A stretch of DNA of 27,297 nucleotides. Source: JAZNOL01 sp045580815 (GTDB taxonomy: Bacteria; Bacillota; Clostridia; RUG12999). The stretch covers positions 1-27,297 of the forward strand of contig JAZNOL010000051.1 in NCBI GenBank assembly GCA_045580815.1, written 5' to 3'. The position numbers were made by a program, and so were the translations under genes. Shown here one piece after another: positions 22,871 through 27,297 of the stretch; positions within the stretch are counted from its first letter, which is position 1, and each line of letters starts with the position of its first letter. The notes under the pieces are model-generated. The model ran no database searches, was not told where the DNA came from, and was given only the letters and a program-made list of their open reading frames with translations.

Positions 22871-23620
22871 TTACAAAATTTCAAGATTTTCAAACTTCTC
22901 ACCAAATTTTTTGCAGCACTCATTTTCGCACACAAGCACGTCAACATCCTCTAATGTGCATTGCTTGTATCCCGAATGTTTTCCAACCTTTGTGCTGTCG
23001 CACAAAAACACCTTTTTATCAGCATTTTCAAGCATTGCGTTACGCACAAAAACCTCGTCACGGGTGCAATCTGAAACAACACCGTCATCCGATAATGCCT
23101 TTGCCGAAAAAAACACCGTATCGGCAAAAATGTTTTTAAACGTATCGCAGGTATCGGTGCCGATAAGACAGTTTCTGTTTGCACGGCTTAGCATACCTCC
23201 TGCGGAATATACGGTTATTTCAGTACGTGACAGAAGATTTAAAATTTCTATGTTGTTTGTCACAACAGTCAGTGCCGTTTTTTTCATAAGCTTGGCAGCA
23301 AGAAAAAACGATGTGGAAGACTGGTCAAGAAAAATTATGCTGCCGTTTTTTACAAGCTGTGCAGCTTTTTGAGCAATCGCTTTTTTCGCATCCGTATTCT
23401 GATATGTACGCTCGTTGAACGGCACAACCGATGCATTGGACAAAATCAGTTCCGCACCTCCGTAACTGCGTTTTACAAGATGCTGTTTTTCCAGCACACA
23501 CAAATCTCTGCGTATACTTGACGGACTTGCAAACAGCATTTCGCTCATATATTTTACACTTGCATACCCCTCTGATTTAAGAATATTTATAATCTCCTGA
23601 TGTCTTTCGCTTTTAAGCAT
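22871..23620 (-). CDS. DeoR/GlpR-family transcriptional repressor
   Basis: A 249-residue regulator. Residues about 3-55 form the winged helix (SERHQEIINIL, then ASPSSIRRDLCVLEKQHLVKRSYGGA), and residues about 75-230 the DeoR sugar-phosphate-binding domain (LDQSSTSFF near 98, TVVTNN near 120, CDSTKVGK near 208). Such proteins are usually released from DNA by a phosphorylated sugar or polyol. Two ATGs lie close together; GGAG is only two bases from the first and eight from the second, so 23620 is the start. It is divergent from araM and the HAD gene, so these are its likely targets. Confidence 0.92.
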   Translation of the reverse strand: MLKSERHQEIINILKSEGYASVKYMSEMLFASPSSIRRDLCVLEKQHLVKRSYGGAELILSNASVVPFNERTYQNTDAKKAIAQKAAQLVKNGSIIFLDQSSTSFFLAAKLMKKTALTVVTNNIEILNLLSRTEITVYSAGGMLSRANRNCLIGTDTCDTFKNIFADTVFFSAKALSDDGVVSDCTRDEVFVRNAMLENADKKVFLCDSTKVGKHSGYKQCTLEDVDVLVCENECCKKFGEKFENLEIL

Positions 23621-23683
23621 CTTCATCTCTCCTTGCGTGTTTTGTGCTCATTGTTCCTAATTTTTATGTCAATTTATCGGTTT

Positions 23684-23734
23684 TTGACCGTTTTTTGATT
23701 ATTTATTGATTATACCGTTCAGATATATTATAAT
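23684..23734 (+). promoter_or_regulatory. araM promoter with three 11-bp-phased TTGA motifs
   Basis: TTGATT (23706-23711) and TATAAT (23729-23734) with a 17-bp spacer make a clear promoter 37 bp before araM. Two further TTGA motifs lie at 23684 and 23695, so three copies (TTGACC, TTGATT, TTGATT) occur exactly 11 bp apart, on one helix face. The last two are followed by the same bases (TTGATTAT). An inverted repeat CGGT/ACCG (23678-23690) overlaps the first. Probable DeoR operator. Confidence 0.65.
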
Positions 23735-23771
23735 ACAAATATATTCAAAAGTAAATAGGGAGACCAAAAAA

Positions 23772-25040
23772 ATGAATATAAACGAGCTTTTAAAAGGTGT
23801 AGGCTGTGAATGCGGACGTCATCACAGCTGTGACATTGATTATGTTTACATAGAAAAAGGTGCAATTCTGCGTCTTGGCGAGCTTTGCAAAAATTATAAA
23901 AGCATACTCATTGTTGCAGATGAAAACACCTTTAACGCCGCGGGGAAACAGGTTCTTTCCGCACTTTCGGGCAAAAAGACAAATCAGGTTGTTTTTGGCG
24001 GCAAAACCGTTCTTATCCCCAACGAAAAAACCGTTGCAGCTGTCGAAGATGCATTAAACGATGCCGACCTTATTATAGGAATCGGCTCCGGCGTTATTCA
24101 GGACACCTGCAAATATGTTTCGTTTGAGAAAAAAATTCCGTATTTTATCGTGGCAACCGCACCATCAATGGACGGCTATGCTTCAACAGGTGCCGCAATG
24201 ATTATGGGCGGCATGAAAGTTACTTACAGCACAGGCTTGCCCTCGGCAATCATCGCCGACACCGAGGTGCTTAAAAACGCACCCATGGAGATGATTAAAG
24301 CAGGATACGGTGATATTATCGGCAAATTTTCCGCACTTGGTGACTGGGAGCTGAGCCGCGAGGTAAACGGCGAATATTTCTGTCCGTATGTATACAATCT
24401 CACCTATGAAATGATAGAAAAAACACTCAGCCTTGCGGACGGACTGTTAAAACGTGACGAAAAAGCGGTTGCTGTGCTTATGGAAGCACTTGTTACCGTG
24501 GGTATTGCCATGAGCTTTGCAGGCACATCACGTCCTGCTTCGGGAAGTGAGCATCATCTGTCCCACTTCTTTGAAATCACCGGAATTGTAAATGGCGAAA
24601 ATTATTTTCCTCACGGGATTGACGTGGCTTATTCAACAGTTGTAACTGCCGGAATATGCGAAAAAATCAGAAATTCGCAGTTTTTATCACCGCCGTATAT
24701 TATGAACCGCAAGGAGTACGAGGCTGAAATGCAGAGGGTTTATAAAACCGTTTCGGAGGGTTGTATTGCATTGCAGGACAAAATGGGACGTTACGGCGAA
24801 AACCGTATTCCCGTATATCAGGAAAAAGAGGCAGAAATCCGCAAAATTCTTGAAAAAATGCCTTCACCTGCCGAAATTATTAAAATGCTTGAATCAGCCG
24901 GGCTTGATATAAATGAATTCTATAAATTATACGGTGAGGCAAAAATCAAAGATGCAATCAAATACGCCAAAGACCTCAAAGACCGTTACACAGTTTTGTG
25001 GATGAACTACGATTTGTTTGAAGGAGAACACCATGAATAA
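23772..25040 (+). CDS. araM: sn-Glycerol-1-phosphate dehydrogenase, AraM/EgsA family
   Basis: A 422-residue NAD(P)-dependent, metal-binding dehydrogenase that reduces dihydroxyacetone phosphate to sn-glycerol-1-phosphate, as AraM of Bacillus (nickel) and the archaeal enzyme do. Visible: GIGSGVIQD (about 97-105) for the cofactor, TAPSMDGYAS near 130, a metal-binding Asp in GYGDIIGK, and metal histidines in GSEHHLSHFFE and PHGIDVAYS. The protein has an N-terminal CGRHH segment, as in other AraM proteins. The open frame begins at 23706, within the promoter; the ATG at 23772 with GGGAG is the start. Its last eight bases overlap the next gene, so the pair is translationally coupled. Confidence 0.92.
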   Translation: MNINELLKGVGCECGRHHSCDIDYVYIEKGAILRLGELCKNYKSILIVADENTFNAAGKQVLSALSGKKTNQVVFGGKTVLIPNEKTVAAVEDALNDADLIIGIGSGVIQDTCKYVSFEKKIPYFIVATAPSMDGYASTGAAMIMGGMKVTYSTGLPSAIIADTEVLKNAPMEMIKAGYGDIIGKFSALGDWELSREVNGEYFCPYVYNLTYEMIEKTLSLADGLLKRDEKAVAVLMEALVTVGIAMSFAGTSRPASGSEHHLSHFFEITGIVNGENYFPHGIDVAYSTVVTAGICEKIRNSQFLSPPYIMNRKEYEAEMQRVYKTVSEGCIALQDKMGRYGENRIPVYQEKEAEIRKILEKMPSPAEIIKMLESAGLDINEFYKLYGEAKIKDAIKYAKDLKDRYTVLWMNYDLFEGEHHE

Positions 25041-25749
25041 TATAAAGCTGCTTGCATTTGACTTAGACGGCACGCTTACACAGCACAAAACACCCCTTTG
25101 CAAAGAGCACAGAGAAATTCTTGAAAAGCTTTCGGAAAAATACACACTTCTCATGGTAGGTGCAGGTCAGTGCAGACGTATTTTTGACCAGATGGAGCAT
25201 TTTCCCATTGATATAATCGGCAACTACGGTTTACAGAGAGTAAAATACAACGCTGAAACAAAAAACATCGACACAGTTTATGATATTACCGAACCCTGCG
25301 ACCGTGAGGAGATAGAAAAAAGAGTGACTTTTCTGCGTAAGAAGCATGGATTTACCGAGTTTGCAGGTGATAACGTTGAGTATCATTCCTCAGGGTGTAT
25401 AACATTCCCGATTCTGGGCACAAAAGCAAAACAGGAGGACAAACTTGCTTTTGACCCGGACAGAAAAAAACGCCGTGCATTTTACGGCGAGGTTATTGAG
25501 CTGTTTCCGGAATATAACGTGTTTGTGGGCGGGTCGTCGTCTTTTGATATGGCACCCAAGCTCTACAACAAATATTATGCCCTTGACAAATACTGCACAG
25601 AACTCGGCATTCCACACAGCGAGGTTATTTTTGTTGGTGACGATTACGGTCCCGGCGGTAACGATGAGTCGGTTTATAAATCGGATTTCGGGTTTATTAC
25701 AATTGATAATTATCTTGATTTTCCCGAAATTATAAAACCGCTTTTATAA
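25033..25749 (+). CDS. HAD-superfamily phosphatase, phosphomannomutase-like
   Basis: A 238-residue HAD hydrolase with the catalytic AFDLDGTL motif (nucleophile Asp10, acid Asp12). The later part (FVGGSSSFDMAPKLYNKYYAL about 171-190, and GDDYGPGGND about 205) resembles the eukaryotic-type phosphomannomutase family more than typical bacterial Cof-type phosphatases. AAGGAGA precedes the ATG, whose first eight bases overlap the end of araM. Its position behind glycerol-1-phosphate dehydrogenase suggests a substrate such as glycerol-1-phosphate or a related sugar phosphate; this is inference. Confidence 0.85.
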   Translation: MNNIKLLAFDLDGTLTQHKTPLCKEHREILEKLSEKYTLLMVGAGQCRRIFDQMEHFPIDIIGNYGLQRVKYNAETKNIDTVYDITEPCDREEIEKRVTFLRKKHGFTEFAGDNVEYHSSGCITFPILGTKAKQEDKLAFDPDRKKRRAFYGEVIELFPEYNVFVGGSSSFDMAPKLYNKYYALDKYCTELGIPHSEVIFVGDDYGPGGNDESVYKSDFGFITIDNYLDFPEIIKPLL

Positions 25750-25817
25750 GATATATTTTTTGACAGATGTCCCCAAAAGCATTATTCTTGGGAGGAATTG
25801 ACGCTTTGGATAAAACA

Positions 25818-25852
25818 CAAAAACAGCACGGTTTTTCCGTGCTGTTTTTGTT
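25818..25852. terminator. Bidirectional terminator after the araM/HAD pair
   Basis: A perfect 14-bp stem (CAAAAACAGCACGG at 25818-25831, CCGTGCTGTTTTTG at 25837-25850) around a T5 loop, ending in T-rich sequence. Also lies after the stop of the convergent phosphoesterase at 25879. Confidence 0.9.
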
Positions 25853-25878
25853 ATCATAAAACTGTACAAAAATCTGAA

Positions 25879-26928
25879 TTAATAGTTTGCCGAAAAATCC
25901 GGTCCTGCACCGCAACGCACGCAGTTTATTCTGCGTTCCTCGCGGTTTACCGTGAAGAAAGAAAATGCACTTTCTTCGCCGCTTCCGCGTGTTTTAAAAT
26001 GGCGTGTGCCATCGGTGCACGGGTCAGCACCAAAGTTGTCGCTGGCAAGGTGCAGACAGCCTATAATAGGTGTGCCGCGGTTTGAATATATTAAATCAGC
26101 GTGTTCATGCCCGAAAAAGTAGCCTATAAGCTCGCCCTCGCCCTGCTGCGTAAAATCACAGCTTACATCATAGAAAAATGCACCGGATTTTTCGCTTGCA
26201 CTGTATGAAGTGCCGTTTTTAAACGCCATGAGGATTTCCCACAGAGCATTGCCGCCAAAAAGCATACCTGCTCTTTTGGGATAAACAGGAATTGGTGCAT
26301 AATGTGCAAACAAAACAACACCCCAGTCTTTGCCGGGCAGTTTGAGAGCCGTGTTTGCAACCCAGTTAAGCTGTCCGTTTCCGAAAGCATAGCTGTGACG
26401 AAGCTGTTGTCCGTCGATGGTAGGTGCATCCATTATATCAAGAAAAATTGCACGAAGCTTGTTTTTCTCATCGTCATAGTAACCATATTTGTTAAGAGGT
26501 GCGTTTTCGTCGCAAACAAACATTTCGCCGTGATGCGGCATAAGAATGTCGTGAACTTCTTTTTGAGTAAGCTCCATGTCTCTTGTGCCGAAAGGGTTTT
26601 CGTCATGGTTTCCGTTTGCAACCATAATGGGCAAATCGGGACGGTTATACTGTTTTACCAGATCGGCAAGCTCTTTGTGCTGACGGATAGCCTCTTCTTT
26701 TGATGTATGGTTGTCATTACACAGATAATCACCGCCAAAGCAGGTGAACGAAACAGGCACGCGGCGGCTTACTTTATCAATAGCATAAAGGGCTCTTTCG
26801 GTATATGTTGTGCAATTGTGCGTGTCTGTGATAAATGCAAAAGTAACGGTGTTCGTATAGTTTAAATTTTTGATTCTGCCGACAGCACCGTCAACCATAT
26901 CTTCTACATAAATAGGCATCTCTGACAT
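25879..26928 (-). CDS. Metallophosphoesterase, complete
   Basis: A 349-residue calcineurin-like phosphoesterase. All metal-binding motifs are present: ITDTHN (Asp35, His37), GGDY (Asp67), GNHDE (Asn107, His108), a histidine in LFAHYAP and GHEH near residue 270. No signal peptide. An in-frame GTG at 26937 is part of the GAGGTG ribosome-binding site, so the ATG at 26928 is the start. It has its own consensus promoter and faces the araM/HAD pair across a shared terminator. The first motif and promoter layout are like those of the partial phosphoesterase at 1-414, so the two are probably related. Confidence 0.9.
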   Translation of the reverse strand: MSEMPIYVEDMVDGAVGRIKNLNYTNTVTFAFITDTHNCTTYTERALYAIDKVSRRVPVSFTCFGGDYLCNDNHTSKEEAIRQHKELADLVKQYNRPDLPIMVANGNHDENPFGTRDMELTQKEVHDILMPHHGEMFVCDENAPLNKYGYYDDEKNKLRAIFLDIMDAPTIDGQQLRHSYAFGNGQLNWVANTALKLPGKDWGVVLFAHYAPIPVYPKRAGMLFGGNALWEILMAFKNGTSYSASEKSGAFFYDVSCDFTQQGEGELIGYFFGHEHADLIYSNRGTPIIGCLHLASDNFGADPCTDGTRHFKTRGSGEESAFSFFTVNREERRINCVRCGAGPDFSANY

Positions 26929-26958
26929 AAAAAGCACCTCGTTTTAAAAATTTTCTTC

Positions 26959-26987
26959 ATTGTATCACAATATATGGTATTTGTCAA
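26959..26987 (-). promoter_or_regulatory. Promoter of the complete phosphoesterase
   Basis: Minus-strand TTGACA (26982-26987) and TACAAT (26959-26964), 17 bp apart, about 30 bp before the ATG. Confidence 0.78.
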
Positions 26988-27054
26988 TAAAAATCTTGTT
27001 GTTTTATATGACAATCTTGCTATTTTTGGAAATATAAAACGAAAAATTTCATAT

Positions 27055-27087
27055 AAAAAGAGCCGTCTTAAAAAGGCGGCTCTTTTT
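27055..27087 (-). terminator. Terminator of the partial gene at the right edge
   Basis: AAAAAGAGCCG (27055-27065) pairs with CGGCTCTTTTT (27077-27087), with further U-G, C-G and A-T pairs inside, a few bases after the stop at 27096. T-rich on both strands. Confidence 0.88.
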
Positions 27088-27095
27088 ATTATAAA

Positions 27096-27297
27096 TTAGT
27101 CAAGTGTGATTGATTCCGGTTTGCAGATGGGAGTGATGTTTGTGATGTCTTTCCAGAGCATTGCTTTGAGTGTTTTTGCTCCGTCGAGAGATACGTTAAC
27201 CATCACGTCGCCGCCTGTTGTTGATGCATAGTTTGCTTCAATAAGTTTGCCGTTTTCGTCGTAGCTTGCAAACATTACCACACCTGATGCACCTCTT
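27096..27297 (-). CDS. C-terminal end of an unrecognised protein
   Basis: The last ~66 residues of a protein that enters from the right edge. The frame stays open to the window end, beginning RGASGVVMFASYDENGKLIE. It ends with KTLKAMLWKDITNITPICKP, a beta-rich pattern seen at the ends or in repeats of large exported Clostridia surface and polysaccharide-degrading proteins, where the phrase resembles VKAFLWDS...KPL. That points to an extracellular protein, but the function cannot be judged from this piece. Confidence 0.72.
   Translation of the reverse strand, partial: RGASGVVMFASYDENGKLIEANYASTTGGDVMVNVSLDGAKTLKAMLWKDITNITPICKPESITLD

Noticed and set aside
25798..26085. Short TTG frames behind GGAGG at about 25791 (18 and 95 codons)
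   Set aside because: They run through the perfect terminator and then antisense to the phosphoesterase; the translated sequence just mirrors the hairpin.
1..27297. CRISPR array, tRNA or rRNA genes, transposase or phage genes
   Set aside because: No regularly spaced direct repeats, no cloverleaf with a GTTCGAATC-like arm, no rRNA core strings, and no transposase or phage structural domains were seen.

Overview
The window reads as a low-to-moderate GC chromosome segment from a spore-forming member of the Clostridia, probably a gut lineage. The reasons are the Firmicutes-type operon infC-rpmI-rplT with an L20-type leader, a KtrAB potassium system, a TepA-like ClpP-family protease known from endospore formers, strong GGAGG ribosome-binding sites, near-consensus sigma-A promoters (TTGACA-17-TATAAT) and many strong intrinsic terminators. 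I see no phage, insertion-sequence transposase, CRISPR array, tRNA or rRNA. The base layer is ordinary chromosome, with short palindromic elements scattered in the gaps.

Layout. 1-414 is the 5' part of a metallophosphoesterase read leftwards. 608-1619 holds an unrecognised 72-residue protein and the TepA-like protease. 2011-3396 (leftward) has a LUD-domain protein and a multi-pass membrane protein. 3625-6983 (rightward) has an ECF transporter S component, an HPr phosphocarrier, uvrC and a small DUF2007-type protein. 7066-10700 (leftward) has two tandem exported PpiC foldases and a UgpC/MsmK-type sugar ABC ATPase without permeases. 10821-13805 (leftward) has tex and recR. 14326-14532 is a small XRE regulator. 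14579-19592 (leftward) is ktrB-ktrA-trmH-topA. 19690-20843 (leftward) is infC-rpmI-rplT, with infC starting at AUU behind a structured, attenuated leader. 21193-22458 is a CNNM/CorC transporter-like protein, followed by the RNase P RNA gene at about 22474-22810. 22871-25749 is a divergent cassette: a DeoR regulator against glycerol-1-phosphate dehydrogenase (AraM/EgsA family) and an overlapping HAD phosphatase that resembles eukaryotic-type phosphomannomutase. 25879-26928 is a second metallophosphoesterase, and 27096-27297 is the C-terminal end of an unrecognised protein.

How the genes work together. The clearest functional unit beyond housekeeping is the DeoR/AraM/HAD cassette. Its regulator and enzymes face away from a shared control region that contains three TTGA motifs at exact 11-bp steps, the last one being the -35 box. 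This suggests sugar- or glycerol-phosphate metabolism making and perhaps dephosphorylating glycerol-1-phosphate. Other units are potassium uptake (ktrB/ktrA), translation (infC operon, RNase P) and genome maintenance (uvrC, recR, topA, tex).

I did not find a clear-cut new defence or mobile system. The best candidates for something undescribed are the palindromic intergenic elements (a 28-bp identical sequence in two distant gaps, a 161-bp inverted-repeat element after uvrC, and a palindrome sitting in the loop of the HPr terminator), the regulatory region of the AraM cassette, and the duplicated stalk-domain foldases.
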